Shown piece after piece: positions 7,618 to 18,056 of a DNA stretch of 64,000 bases (the stretch's first letter is position 1; each line of letters opens with the position of its first letter). The stretch is from the NCBI RefSeq assembly GCF_005280655.1, contig NZ_CP040058.1, forward strand, positions 529,001 through 593,000, written 5' to 3'. The stretch is from Anaerostipes rhamnosivorans. GTDB taxonomy: Bacteria; Bacillota; Clostridia; Lachnospirales; Lachnospiraceae. The position numbers and the translations under genes are program-made. The notes under the pieces were generated by a model, which did no database searches, was not told the DNA's origin, and saw only the letters and a list, made by a program, of their open reading frames with translations.

Positions 7618-8709
7618 TTATAATTCATCAAGAAGTGCCTCTTTACCCGCGTCCAGAAGCCTGAAAAATGTCCGGTGGAGCATCCGGCGGGTTTCGGGAG
7701 AGATAGTAAGGAGGCTTTTTGAGACCTTGCGGAAATTCTTTAGCCAGCAGACAGGCAGGTCCTTTAGGGTTTCCGCGTCCGTGGAGGCAAAAATCTGGTA
7801 CAGATTATTAAAAAATTCCTCTCTCTCAGAACTGTTCATACTGGAGATCCAGTTTTTTAGTGTACGGTCTATGATTTCTGAGGATGCACTGACGGCTTTG
7901 ACCTGTATAAAACCTGGTCCCATCACTTCCCAGGAGTAGGGATCGTGCTGTAAAAGCCCATTCTGTGTACTGTGGATGACCGTATAATCCTCCTCGTGGT
8001 CCAAGAGCATCCCCACCACAGAAGACTGCGGGAGAAATGTGTGGATACGGTCCGATACGCCGATGTATCCTTTGCTTTTTAACACTTCACGGTCAAAGCC
8101 CGGACCGTCATTATTATACACTGCCTGTATGCGCGGCTGGATGGCTTCCGAACAGTTTGCCGCCGCAAATACAGCCAGGTTCCCGCCTTTGGAGTGGCCG
8201 CCGCACAGGAGGGGGCCTTCAGTCTGTCCAGCGCCTTGGATGAGGTATTCTGCGGCCTCCTGCTGGGCCGGAATGACAGGCATAAATGCCATATTAAAAT
8301 CTTCCTTCCAGCCCACCAGAGTGCTGTCAGTGCCGCGGTAAGCAAAGTAAGTGCTGCCGTCCTCAAAGGAGACAGTGATGGCCGAGAACTGTTTTTCCTG
8401 CTCCGGATTCAAATGGTCTGCGTATCGCGAGAGCTTCAAGGATCCAAAACGGCGGCTTCTGCCCATTCTTCCGAGAAGCTCTTCGTCTTCCTCTGTTCTT
8501 GTCTGCCGTTGATCCTCCTTTAATGAAAAAAATGCTTCGGATGCCTCAGCTACGGTTACTGTCCCGGGCTCCGAAACGTCGGGAACGATGCCGGGAAAAC
8601 GGATATAGGACAGGCAGCAGAGGATCAGGCTGTCTACTTCATTGAAGCTGGAATCCTGAAAGCTTAAGTCACCTCTCCATGCGATATAATCAAAAAGATC
8701 TGTGGACAT
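7618..8709 (-). CDS. Mbeg1-like (DUF2974) alpha/beta hydrolase
   Basis: The 363-residue protein has a lipase-like fold with the nucleophile elbow GGHSKGGNLA, preceded by YFAYRGTDSTLVGWKEDFNM, which resembles class 3 lipases. It fits the DUF2974/Mbeg1-like family, common in clostridia. The substrate is unknown. There is no signal peptide. The ATG at 8709 has AAAGGAGGAT eight bases before it. A domain of about 60 residues (FDYIAWRGDLSFQDSSFNEVD) at the N-terminus is the usual family start. Confidence 0.85.
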   Translation of the reverse strand: MSTDLFDYIAWRGDLSFQDSSFNEVDSLILCCLSYIRFPGIVPDVSEPGTVTVAEASEAFFSLKEDQRQTRTEEDEELLGRMGRSRRFGSLKLSRYADHLNPEQEKQFSAITVSFEDGSTYFAYRGTDSTLVGWKEDFNMAFMPVIPAQQEAAEYLIQGAGQTEGPLLCGGHSKGGNLAVFAAANCSEAIQPRIQAVYNNDGPGFDREVLKSKGYIGVSDRIHTFLPQSSVVGMLLDHEEDYTVIHSTQNGLLQHDPYSWEVMGPGFIQVKAVSASSEIIDRTLKNWISSMNSSEREEFFNNLYQIFASTDAETLKDLPVCWLKNFRKVSKSLLTISPETRRMLHRTFFRLLDAGKEALLDEL

Positions 8710-8800
8710 ATGTATCCTCCTTTATGAATGGGCCTTTGTCTCTATTATACAGCAAAAAAAGAAAACTCAGAAGAGAATCCAGTATTACATATCCTACGGA

Positions 8801-8829
8801 TGGACGCATTCTGCCCGATAAGGTATAAT
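8801..8829 (+). promoter_or_regulatory. Promoter of the EamA transporter gene
   Basis: TGGACG (8801-8806) and TATAAT (8824-8829) are spaced by exactly 17 bp, about 34 bases upstream of the ATG at 8863. This supports the later start for the transporter. Confidence 0.55.
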
Positions 8830-8862
8830 ACATTAGAATGTTTGAGAAAGGATATGTTTGCT

Positions 8863-9753
8863 ATGAACCAAAGTACAAAGGGTGTGATCTTTACCATGGC
8901 CGGGGGGATTTTCTGGGGCATCTCCGGCATCATTGGTAAATATTTATTTGATCAAAAGGGGCTGACGGCTGTGTGGCTGGTGACGCTGAGACTTCTGTCA
9001 GCGGGATTTTTGATGCTGTTATTTGCCGCAGTCCAGAAAAGAGGAAAGATTTTCAGTGTGTGGAAAAAGAAAAGGACGGCGGCCAGCCAGATGGTTTTCT
9101 GTCTTTTCGGAATGACAGCGTGCCAGATGTCTTATTTTCTTGCCATCCAGTATTCCAATCCGGGTACAGCCACAGTGCTGCAGTATATTGCACCTGCGAT
9201 CATCATGTTGTTTTGTCTGGCAGTGGAGAAACGCAGGCCCAAGCGTCTGGAGGTGATCGTGCTGTTTTGTGTGATCGCCGGGGTTTTCCTGTTGGCAACC
9301 CATGGGGATCCGGGCAGCCTGACGATGACGGGACAGGCTCTGTTCTGGGGGCTGTTTTCGGCCGTGGCACTGGCAATTTACAATATCCAGCCGGAAAAGC
9401 TGCTGGATGAGTTCGGCTCTTTGGAGACTGTGGGATGGGGGATGTTTTTGGGAGGAATCCTCATGGTACCTGTTGTCGGCTTCTGGAATGTTCCCGGGAT
9501 CTGGGACAGCAGAACTGTACTTATGGCACTTTGTGTTATTATCTTCGGAACAGTCATTCCTTTCGGTTGTTACCTGGAAGGAGTCCGTCTCTTAGGGCCG
9601 GTAAGAGCCAGCATGTTTGCATGTGTGGAACCCTTAGTGGCGGCAGTCATGTCAGTTATTTTCCTGGGAGAAATCTTTGGCGGCATGGATATTCTCGGAT
9701 TTGCGCTGATTCTAGGAGGGGTCACATCTTTGGCGGTGTTTGACAGGAATTAA
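8863..9753 (+). CDS. EamA/DMT-family transporter
   Basis: The 296-residue membrane protein has about ten hydrophobic segments arranged as two EamA repeats, the drug/metabolite transporter design. It begins MNQSTKGVIFTMAGGIFWGISGIIGKYLF and the second half contains the conserved glycine- and proline-rich EamA blocks (PFGCYLEGVRLLGPVRAS). The substrate is not predictable. The start at 8863 follows GAGAAAGGAT; an in-frame upstream ATG at 8728 would overlap the promoter and encode a non-family extension. Its end overlaps the LysR gene on the other strand by about 30 bases. Confidence 0.88.
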   Translation: MNQSTKGVIFTMAGGIFWGISGIIGKYLFDQKGLTAVWLVTLRLLSAGFLMLLFAAVQKRGKIFSVWKKKRTAASQMVFCLFGMTACQMSYFLAIQYSNPGTATVLQYIAPAIIMLFCLAVEKRRPKRLEVIVLFCVIAGVFLLATHGDPGSLTMTGQALFWGLFSAVALAIYNIQPEKLLDEFGSLETVGWGMFLGGILMVPVVGFWNVPGIWDSRTVLMALCVIIFGTVIPFGCYLEGVRLLGPVRASMFACVEPLVAAVMSVIFLGEIFGGMDILGFALILGGVTSLAVFDRN

Positions 9754-10583
9754 AATTATGAAGCAACAGCTTCAGCGACATGACCAGAGGGTTCAAAGAA
9801 GCCTGATCGGAGACTAGGAGTCTAATGGCAGTGGTAGGACATTCGCTGAGAGAAAATGTGTGAATCCCTTTTGTGTCGGCTGTCATATGTCTTGGGAGCA
9901 ATGATATCCCCATCCCCAATTCGACTGCTTTTAAGATACCCTCCGGGCTGTCATATTCAAGGACTTTTGATGCCTGGATGTCCATGGATTTCATGCTGTT
10001 AAAAAGAATCCTGCGGTAAGGGCAGTCAGGTATATTGTTGGTGATGACCGGGCAGTTCCATGCCTGCTCCATGTTTGTGACAGTCTGGGGAGTGATGAGC
10101 ACAAGATCCTCTTCGAGACGGAATATTTCTTTGGTATCGGCAGGAGCAAATGAAGAATTGGTAAAAATACAGTCGGACCTGACCTGCAGTAGATCAGACT
10201 CCAGCTGTTTTTGCGTACCGGTCATGACAGATACTGCCACATCCGGGTATTTTGTCTGGTACAGCATAAGATATTGAGGCAGAAAGTATCCGGCGATGGT
10301 CTGGGTAGTGCCGATCTTTAATGTTTTTCCAGACAAAAGGGCTTGTTCTGCCTCATCCAGCAGAGCAAGGATCTTTTCTGCATAGGTTAGAAGCAGTTCG
10401 CCGTCTTTTGTCAGGGAGACTCCTTTGTTGTGCCGGGCAAAAAGACTGGTATTTAACTCAGACTCCAGATTTTTGATATGAGCGGTCACATTGGACTGGA
10501 CGTACCCCCAGATGATCTGCTGCCTTTGAGATAGATCCGGCATGGGCTGTCTCCATGAATATTTTTAGGTCTGTGCTTTCCAT
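9722..10583 (-). pseudogene. LysR-family regulator, broken by a one-base frameshift
   Basis: From the ATG at 10583 (GGAGGA seven bases before it) the first frame reads MESTDLKIFMETAHAGSI and then SKAADHLG, a normal LysR helix-turn-helix. It then runs out of frame at a run of five G on the coding strand (10505-10509). One base fewer gives HLGYVQSN and joins the frame that continues to 9722 as a LysR substrate-binding domain (LKIGTTQTIAGYFLP, GILKAVELGMGISLLP). The whole is about 287 residues, normal for the family. It is divergent from a DUF4865 gene that is also broken. A sequencing error in the G run is an alternative. Confidence 0.82.
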
Positions 10584-10634
10584 TCTATTTTCCTCCTATC
10601 ATTCTGGCTGATGGCAAACCTCATGTTTCCTTAT

Positions 10635-10663
10635 TATACACGCAAGAGACAGCTCTGTATAAT
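10635..10663 (+). promoter_or_regulatory. Promoter of the DUF4865 gene
   Basis: TATACA (10635-10640) and TATAAT (10658-10663) are spaced by 17 bp in the LysR/DUF4865 intergenic region. The weak -35 box would suit activator-dependent expression by the divergent LysR protein. Confidence 0.4.
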
Positions 10664-10700
10664 GAAATGGTACATAATGATTTCAAGGAGGAAGACAAAA

Positions 10701-11237
10701 ATGATAGCCATGCAGTATAAAATATCTCTGCCGTCAGATTACGATATGAGTAAGATACGCCAAAGGATCAAAGAAAACGGATACAGGACAGACGGTTTTC
10801 CGGACTTGTTGTTTAAAGCATATCTAGTTACGGAAAAAGGCGTACATGGATCCCTTCATAATGAGTATGCTCCCCTGTACTTCTGGAAGGATGAAAAAGG
10901 TATGAACGAATTTATCTTTCATGGATTTTATGACAATATCCTGGATTCTTTTGGATGGTAGAAAATCCATACGGGGATCCCATTTCATTATGAGGATGGC
11001 GGAAACTTTGTCCGGTCGGCTTATGTGATGGAATATGAGAGAGAAATACCGGAAAGTGAAAAGATGCAGGAGCCGGAATATTCACTGAATCTGCCTGGTG
11101 TCACAGCAAAAGCGGTGATTTATGATCCCGGACAGTGGAGATGCACGGAATTTTATTTTTTGGAAACGATACCGGAACAGGTATCCGGCGCAAGGATTTA
11201 CCAAGTCCTGCATATATCCCGGCAGAAATACCTGTGA
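10701..11237 (+). pseudogene. DUF4865 family protein, interrupted by an in-frame amber codon
   Basis: The ATG at 10701 follows AAGGAGGA and opens MIAMQYKISLPSDYDMSKIR, the family start. After NILDSFGW the codon at 10959 is TAG, but the same frame continues without other stops (KIHTGIPFHYEDGGNF) through YVMEYEREIPE to the stop at 11237. The full length of about 178 residues fits DUF4865. A single change of a sense codon to TAG explains the break. DUF4865 function is not known. The divergent LysR partner is broken too, so the pair is probably decaying. An in-frame upstream ATG at 10611 lacks a ribosome site. Confidence 0.82.
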
Positions 11238-11265
11238 CTTAAGTATCCGGAGGATGTTTTGGTGA

Positions 11266-12873
<1,608 letters not shown>

Positions 12874-12879
12874 AGATCG

Positions 12880-12911
12880 GTTCACCAATGCCACGATGGT
12901 GTTGGTGAACT
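12880..12911 (+). terminator. Stem-loop after glpK
   Basis: GGTTCACCAA pairs with TTGGTGAAC around a 13-base loop just after the glpK stop. The downstream bases TTTAG are only weakly T-rich, so this may be a weak terminator or a processing hairpin. Confidence 0.45.
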
Positions 12912-12967
12912 TTAGAAACAAATTGGCCCGGCCAATAGGAAAAAAATTGTTGATTCTGGAAAAAGGA

Positions 12968-12998
12968 TTGACTTAGAGTGCGCTCCAAGTGCTATAGT
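12968..12998 (+). promoter_or_regulatory. MerR-type promoter/operator heading the AKR-lar operon
   Basis: TTGACT (12968-12973) and TATAGT (12993-12998) are 19 bp apart. The spacer and flank hold the dyad ACTTAGAG-TGCG-CTCCAAGT (12971-12990), with 7 of 8 arm bases complementary. This is the pattern expected of thiol/aldehyde-sensing MerR proteins of the AdhR/NmlR type, which untwist an over-long promoter. The last gene of the operon it heads (19615) encodes such a protein. Confidence 0.75.
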
Positions 12999-13059
12999 AA
13001 AATCAGAAGCACAAAAGATGCTGTACAGTTAGAACCGGTTAAAGGAGGATATCAAAGTG

Positions 13060-14178
13060 ATGGAACAAAAAAAATTAGGTTTTGGTTTTATGAGGCTTCC
13101 ACAGACTGATCAGGATGACGCAAAGAGCATTGACATGAAACAGGTCTGTCAGATGGTGGATTCATTTCTGGAACAGGGTTTTACATATTTTGATACAGCC
13201 TATATGTATCATGATTTTACCAGTGAGACGGCGCTCAGGGAAGCTCTGGTGAGACGGCATCCCAGGGAGTCGTTTACAGTGGCGGATAAGATGCCGACCA
13301 TGTTTTTAAAACAGGACGGGGATCTGGAAAGGATCTTTGATGAGCAGCTGGATAAATGCGGGGTGGATTATTTTGACTACTATCTTCTGCACAACCTGGG
13401 TGTGAAACAGTACGCCATCGCAGAAAGATTCAATGCATTTGATTTTATACAGAAAAAGAAAGAAGAAGGCAGGATCAAAAAGATAGGTTTCTCCTTCCAC
13501 GATACGGCAGAGGTGCTGGATCATATCCTAACCGATCATCCAGAAGTGGATTTTGTACAGCTGCAACTCAACTATTTGGATTGGGACAATGAGAGCATCC
13601 AGTCCCGGAAGTGTTACGAGACAGCGGTGAAACACAAGAAACCGGTCATTGTTATGGAACCGGTAAAAGGAGGAACACTGGCGGATATTCCAAAGGAAGC
13701 TGAGCAGCTTTTCAAAGAGGCCCGGCCGGACCTGACCGTTCCTTCCTGGGCAGTGCGTTTTGCGGCCAGCCATGACAATGTGATGATGGTATTAAGCGGA
13801 ATGTCCTCTATGGAACAGCTCCTGGACAATACCGGCTATATGAGAGAGTTTCAGCCGGTGACAAAGATGGAACTTAAGATCATTGATAAGGCAGTGGAGA
13901 TCATCAACAATTCTATTGAGATTCCGTGTACAGCCTGCCAGTACTGTGTGGACGGATGTCCGAAGAACATTGCCATCCCTAATTATTTTGCCCTGTATAA
14001 TGCGGAAATCCAGGCATTAAATAAAGGATTTTCTACCCAGGGTGTGTATTACAGCAACTATACAAAAACATACGGAAAGGCATCTGACTGTATTGGATGC
14101 AAAAAATGTGAAGCCAGCTGCCCTCAGCATATTGAAATCACAAAATGGCTTGGCAAGGTTGCTGACACATTTGAATAA
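13060..14178 (+). CDS. Aldo/keto reductase with C-terminal 4Fe-4S domain
   Basis: The 372-residue protein joins an aldo/keto reductase barrel ([20 protein letters not shown] with the catalytic Tyr, ADKMP with the Lys, YLLHNLG with the His) to a ferredoxin domain with [12 protein letters not shown] and [12 protein letters not shown]. The substrate is not known; carbonyl or aldehyde reduction is the family theme. Start may be GTG 13057 or ATG 13060; both follow AAAGGAGGA. It is the first gene behind the MerR-type promoter, and larB begins 27 bases after its stop, so it is tied to nickel-pincer cofactor genes. Confidence 0.9.
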   Translation: MEQKKLGFGFMRLPQTDQDDAKSIDMKQVCQMVDSFLEQGFTYFDTAYMYHDFTSETALREALVRRHPRESFTVADKMPTMFLKQDGDLERIFDEQLDKCGVDYFDYYLLHNLGVKQYAIAERFNAFDFIQKKKEEGRIKKIGFSFHDTAEVLDHILTDHPEVDFVQLQLNYLDWDNESIQSRKCYETAVKHKKPVIVMEPVKGGTLADIPKEAEQLFKEARPDLTVPSWAVRFAASHDNVMMVLSGMSSMEQLLDNTGYMREFQPVTKMELKIIDKAVEIINNSIEIPCTACQYCVDGCPKNIAIPNYFALYNAEIQALNKGFSTQGVYYSNYTKTYGKASDCIGCKKCEASCPQHIEITKWLGKVADTFE

Positions 14179-14205
14179 AAACAGTGAAGTAAGGAGTGCG
14201 CAGGA

Positions 14206-14952
14206 ATGGAAGCACATGAGGTTTTAGAAAAAGTGAGACAGAGTGAGATGTCCGTGAAAGAGGCAGAAGCGTATTTCCGCAGACAGCCCTTTGAGGATAT
14301 GGGGTACGCAAAGCTGGATACCCACCGGAAACTTAGAAATGGAGCAGCTGAGGTGGTGTTCTGCAGCGGCAAATCCGATGACCATCTGGTCAGCATTTTT
14401 GAGAGGCTTTGGGAACAGGATGGGGAGGTCTTCGGCACAAGAGCTACCGAGAAACAGTTTGAACTGGTAAGGCAGAAACTTCCCGATATCCAGTATGATC
14501 CGGTGTCCGGCATTTTAAAGATCGAGAAGCCGGATAAGGAGAGAGTCGGAATGATCGCTGTCTGTACAGCGGGTACAGCAGATATTTCTGTTGCCGAGGA
14601 GGCAGCCCAGACGGCAGAGTACCTAGGCAGCTATGTGGAGCGGATCTATGACGTAGGAGTCAGCGGCCTTCACCGGCTCCTGTCCCGGCTGGATGTGATC
14701 CAGAGCGCAAACTGTGTGGTCGCAGCGGCAGGCATGGAGGGTGCCCTTGCAAGCGTTATCGGCGGCCTGGTGGATAAGCCGGTGATCGCGGTGCCCACTT
14801 CAGTCGGATACGGCGCCAACATGCATGGGATTTCCGCACTGCTCACCATGATCAATTCCTGTGCCAACGGGATTGCAGTTGTAAACATTGACAATGGATA
14901 CGGTGCCGGTTATATGGCATCGCAGATTAACAGACTGGGGGAAAGAAAATGA
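14206..14952 (+). CDS. larB: Nickel-pincer cofactor biosynthesis carboxylase/hydrolase LarB
   Basis: The 248-residue protein is LarB, which carboxylates and hydrolyses nicotinic acid adenine dinucleotide to pyridinium-3,5-biscarboxylic acid mononucleotide, the first step to the nickel-pincer cofactor. The C-terminal half is the AIR-carboxylase-like domain (AVCTAGTADISVAEEAA, RIYDVGVSGLHRLL, AAAGMEGALASVIGGL). The Cys in MINSCANGIAVVNIDNG matches the catalytic Cys of the family. It overlaps larC by ATGA. Confidence 0.94.
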   Translation: MEAHEVLEKVRQSEMSVKEAEAYFRRQPFEDMGYAKLDTHRKLRNGAAEVVFCSGKSDDHLVSIFERLWEQDGEVFGTRATEKQFELVRQKLPDIQYDPVSGILKIEKPDKERVGMIAVCTAGTADISVAEEAAQTAEYLGSYVERIYDVGVSGLHRLLSRLDVIQSANCVVAAAGMEGALASVIGGLVDKPVIAVPTSVGYGANMHGISALLTMINSCANGIAVVNIDNGYGAGYMASQINRLGERK

Positions 14953-15779
14953 ACCGGACACTTTATTTAGAATGTTACTCCGGAATCAGCGGGGATATGA
15001 TGACAGCCGCTCTTCTGGACCTGGGAGCGGATGAAAAGGTATTAAAAGAGGCACTGGAAAGCCTTCCCGTAAAAGGGTTTGAGACGAGGATCAGCAGAGT
15101 CACAAAGGCCGGACTGGACGCCTGTGACTTTGCGGTGCTTTTGGATGAGGAACACGAAAACCATGATCACGATATGGAGTATCTGCACGGCCATCTCCAT
15201 GAGCACGGCCACAGCCACACCCATACCCATGAACATGGGCATAAACACGAACACAGGGGCCTGTCGGAGATCCTCGAGCTCCTTGAGAAAGCGCAGATGA
15301 CAGAGGGTGCCAGGAATACGGCAGTGAGGATCTTTGAGATCCTGGCAGAGGCGGAATCCCAGGCTCATGGAACCACTGCGGACCAGGTTCATTTTCATGA
15401 GGTGGGAGCGGTGGATTCCATTGTGGATATCACAGCTGCTGCGGTGTGCTTAGACAACCTGCAGATCAAGAAGGTCATCATCCCGGTGTTGTATGAGGGT
15501 ACCGGCTCTGTCCGCTGCCAGCATGGGGTGATCCCCGTGCCGGTGCCTGCAGTTGCCGCCATCGCGGCAAAACATGAGCTTCCCCTTCGCATCACAGAGA
15601 GCCAGGGGGAATTTGTCACTCCGACCGGGGCCGCCATTGCAGCGGCTGTCAGGACTTCCTCTCAGCTGCCGGAGCGGTTTGTGATTGAAAAGACCGGGAT
15701 TGGAGCCGGAAAGAGAAAATACGAACGGCCAAGTCTTCTGAGGGCCATGCTGATCAGAGAGAATGGGCAGGGCAGGTGA
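14949..15779 (+). CDS. larC1: LarC N-terminal part (LarC1), nickel insertase
   Basis: This 276-residue part covers the LarC N-terminal domain (LYLECYSGISGDMMTAALLDLGA, VHFHEVGAVDSIVDITAAA, FVTPTGAAI). LarC inserts nickel into the pincer nucleotide using CTP. A His-rich stretch at about residues 66-100, with repeated HxH, is likely to hold nickel. The frame stops at TGA 15777, while the remainder of LarC continues in the +1 frame. In Lactiplantibacillus plantarum LarC is made by a programmed frameshift between larC1 and larC2, and the same layout is seen here. Confidence 0.93.
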   Translation: MNRTLYLECYSGISGDMMTAALLDLGADEKVLKEALESLPVKGFETRISRVTKAGLDACDFAVLLDEEHENHDHDMEYLHGHLHEHGHSHTHTHEHGHKHEHRGLSEILELLEKAQMTEGARNTAVRIFEILAEAESQAHGTTADQVHFHEVGAVDSIVDITAAAVCLDNLQIKKVIIPVLYEGTGSVRCQHGVIPVPVPAVAAIAAKHELPLRITESQGEFVTPTGAAIAAAVRTSSQLPERFVIEKTGIGAGKRKYERPSLLRAMLIRENGQGR

Positions 15780-16212
15780 TTTTATCTATAAGCTGGAGAC
15801 CAACATTGATGACTGTACAGGGGAAGCCCTGGGTTATGTAATGGAGCGCCTTATGGAGGCAGGCGCAAGAGATGTCCACTATATTCCGGTATTTATGAAA
15901 AAGAACCGGCCTGCATATGAGCTCAATGTGATCTGCAAGGAAGAAGATATTGAGAAACTGGAGGATATCATATTCCGGGAGACAACAACCATCGGCATCC
16001 GCAGGCAGAGAATGGAGCGCAGCGTGTTAAAGAGAAAGGTCCAGACTGTAACTACCTCTCTGGGGGAGGCCAAGGTTAAGCTGTGCTATATGGAAAAAGC
16101 GGTGAGGGCGTACCCGGAATACGGGAGTGTCAGGGATCTCTGCCGGAAGCATGGGCTTTCTTTTCAGGAGGTCTACCAGAGAATCGCAGAGGAATGCCAT
16201 GGACAAATATAA
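15763..16212 (+). CDS. larC2: LarC C-terminal part (LarC2), read by ribosomal frameshift
   Basis: The reading frame carries the LarC C-terminal domain from FIYKLETNIDDCTGEALGYV to the end (149 residues counted from an incidental ATG at 15763). It overlaps larC1 by 17 bases in the +1 frame. The likely slip is near AGG-TGA (15774-15779), where reading AGG then GAT joins the two; the G-rich run GGGCAGGGCAGG just before could act as an internal Shine-Dalgarno-like stimulator. The full-length product would be about 420 residues, the normal LarC size. Separate translation from 15763 is possible but no ribosome site supports it. Confidence 0.85.
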   Translation: MGRAGDFIYKLETNIDDCTGEALGYVMERLMEAGARDVHYIPVFMKKNRPAYELNVICKEEDIEKLEDIIFRETTTIGIRRQRMERSVLKRKVQTVTTSLGEAKVKLCYMEKAVRAYPEYGSVRDLCRKHGLSFQEVYQRIAEECHGQI

Positions 16213-17032
16213 GGAGAGGTGCAGCCGTCTAAAGGATATATTGAAAGAAGTTACAAAAGAGAATGTGATGCTGGCATTTTCCGGGGGAGTGGACAGCAGC
16301 CTGCTCCTAAAGCTATTATGTCAGGCAGCGAAGGAAACAGGGAGACAGGTTGTGGCAGTCACCATGGCCACGGAACTCCATCCTGCCCAGGACGCAGAAA
16401 TCGCCCGGAAGGTGGCAGAGGAGTCAGGAGCGGTCCACAAAGTAATCTGCGTGGATGAACTTTCCCATGCGGGGATTCAATACAATCCGGAAAACAGGTG
16501 TTATCTCTGCAAAAAGTATTTGTTTTCCGAACTGCTCCGGGCGGCGGATAAGGCAGGGATCAGCACCGTGCTGGAAGGGACCAATGCAGATGACTTGAAA
16601 GTCTACCGGCCGGGGATCCAGGCCGTGAAGGAGCTGGGGATTCAAAGCCCGCTTGCTGAAGCGGGCATGACAAAGGCAGATATCCGGAAACTGGCATCAG
16701 AATATGGCATCTCAGTGGCAGACCGGCCGGCAAGCCCATGCCTTGCCACCAGATTTCCCTATGGAACCAAGTTGTCCATAGAAAACATGCAGATGGCAGA
16801 TGAGGCAGAAAAGTTTATACGAGATCTGGGATTTTACAATGTCCGTGTCCGTATTCACCAAGATACGGCCAGGATTGAAGTGGATGATAAGGATCTGATT
16901 TCTTTTCTCAACTACAGAAAAACTGTGATCCTGCGGCTGAAAGAATTAGGCTTTACATATATTTCAGCGGATCTGGAAGGCTTCCGGTCCGGCAGTATGG
17001 ACGTGAACTTGAAACAAAGAAAGGAGATTTAA
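16199..17032 (+). CDS. larE: Sacrificial sulfur transferase LarE
   Basis: The 277-residue PP-loop enzyme adenylates a carboxylate of the pincer precursor and gives up sulfur. The PP-loop is MLAFSGGVDSSLLLKLL. The Cys in RPASPCLATRFPYG matches the sacrificial Cys of LarE, so this is the Cys-consuming type. The ATG at 16199 overlaps the end of larC2 by 14 bases and starts MDKYKERC; the longer frame from 16127 lies inside larC2. Confidence 0.94.
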   Translation: MDKYKERCSRLKDILKEVTKENVMLAFSGGVDSSLLLKLLCQAAKETGRQVVAVTMATELHPAQDAEIARKVAEESGAVHKVICVDELSHAGIQYNPENRCYLCKKYLFSELLRAADKAGISTVLEGTNADDLKVYRPGIQAVKELGIQSPLAEAGMTKADIRKLASEYGISVADRPASPCLATRFPYGTKLSIENMQMADEAEKFIRDLGFYNVRVRIHQDTARIEVDDKDLISFLNYRKTVILRLKELGFTYISADLEGFRSGSMDVNLKQRKEI

Positions 17033-17033
17033 T

Positions 17034-18056
17034 ATGCATATGGCAGACGCGCTTGTGGCCCCGGCGGTGGCAGGCACAATGTATGCCTGCTCCGCAGCGG
17101 CGGCGGGATGGGCGGTAAAAAAAGTACAGGAAGAAGACGATCCTAAAAAGGTTCCGCTGATGGGAATGATGGGCGCCTTTGTGTTCGCGGGGCAGATGAT
17201 CAATTTTACGATCCCCGGGACCGGGTCTTCGGGCCATCTTTGCGGCGGCCTTTTGGTATCGGCGGTTCTGGGACCTTTTGCGGGATTTCTGACGATGATA
17301 GGAGTCCTTCTGATCCAGTGCCTTTTGTTTGCGGACGGAGGGCTTCTTGCCCTTGGCTGCAACATATGGAATATGGCTTTTTATGGCTGCTTTATAGGGG
17401 CCGGCCTTCTGTGGAGGCAGTTTATGAAAAATGGAGTGGACAAAAGAAAGATCACAGTGGCATCCATTGTGGGCTGTATTCTTACTCTTCAGCTGGGGGC
17501 CCTTTCTGTGACGGGTGAAACTCTGGCCTCAGGCATCACGGAACTTCCGTTTGGGGTATTTGCAGCGGCGATGCAGCCGATCCATCTGGCCATCGGCCTG
17601 GTGGAAGGACTGATCACGGCGGCAGTGCTGTGCTTCTTATATGAGGCAAGGCCGGAGCTGATCTGGACGGGTACTTCCATCGGGACCGCGGAAAGCAAAA
17701 AGAAGCCGAGACTCTCTTTCAGAAAAGTATTGCTAGTGCTGGCAGGCGGTTTTGTGGTTGTGGGAGGAGCCTTATCCTTGGCTGCGTCTGCAAATCCGGA
17801 CGGGCTTGAGTGGTCCATTGAGAGGATCACAGGCTCTGCGGAACTTGCCTCCTCAGGGGCAGTCCATGCGGCGGCTGAGAGGATCCAGAGTATGACATCC
17901 ATCCTCCCGGATTACTCCATTCCAAACCAGGGAGCGGCATTGGGCACTTCCGTGTCCGGGATCTTTGGGGGGATCGCAGTGATTCTTCTGTGTGCCAGTC
18001 TCTGCTGGCTGCTTCGGCTGTTTGGAAGGAAAGGAAGACATGAGCAAAATCAGTGA
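17034..18056 (+). CDS. larMN: Nickel ECF-type transporter substrate component, CbiM/CbiN-like fusion
   Basis: The 340-residue membrane protein begins MHMADALVAP; the amino terminus and His2 form the metal site in CbiM/NikM proteins. Seven or so hydrophobic segments follow, then a C-terminal part with ANPDGLEWSIERITG, the PDGLE domain of CbiN/NikN-like partners, and a last membrane helix. It is therefore a fused M-N subunit. In a lar operon nickel is the sensible cargo, although cobalt cannot be excluded from sequence. The start is one base after the larE stop. Confidence 0.9.
   Translation: MHMADALVAPAVAGTMYACSAAAAGWAVKKVQEEDDPKKVPLMGMMGAFVFAGQMINFTIPGTGSSGHLCGGLLVSAVLGPFAGFLTMIGVLLIQCLLFADGGLLALGCNIWNMAFYGCFIGAGLLWRQFMKNGVDKRKITVASIVGCILTLQLGALSVTGETLASGITELPFGVFAAAMQPIHLAIGLVEGLITAAVLCFLYEARPELIWTGTSIGTAESKKKPRLSFRKVLLVLAGGFVVVGGALSLAASANPDGLEWSIERITGSAELASSGAVHAAAERIQSMTSILPDYSIPNQGAALGTSVSGIFGGIAVILLCASLCWLLRLFGRKGRHEQNQ

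Noticed and set aside
10505..10509. G5 run in the LysR gene as a phase-variation switch
   Set aside because: Five bases are too few for frequent slippage; a simple mutation or an error is more likely.
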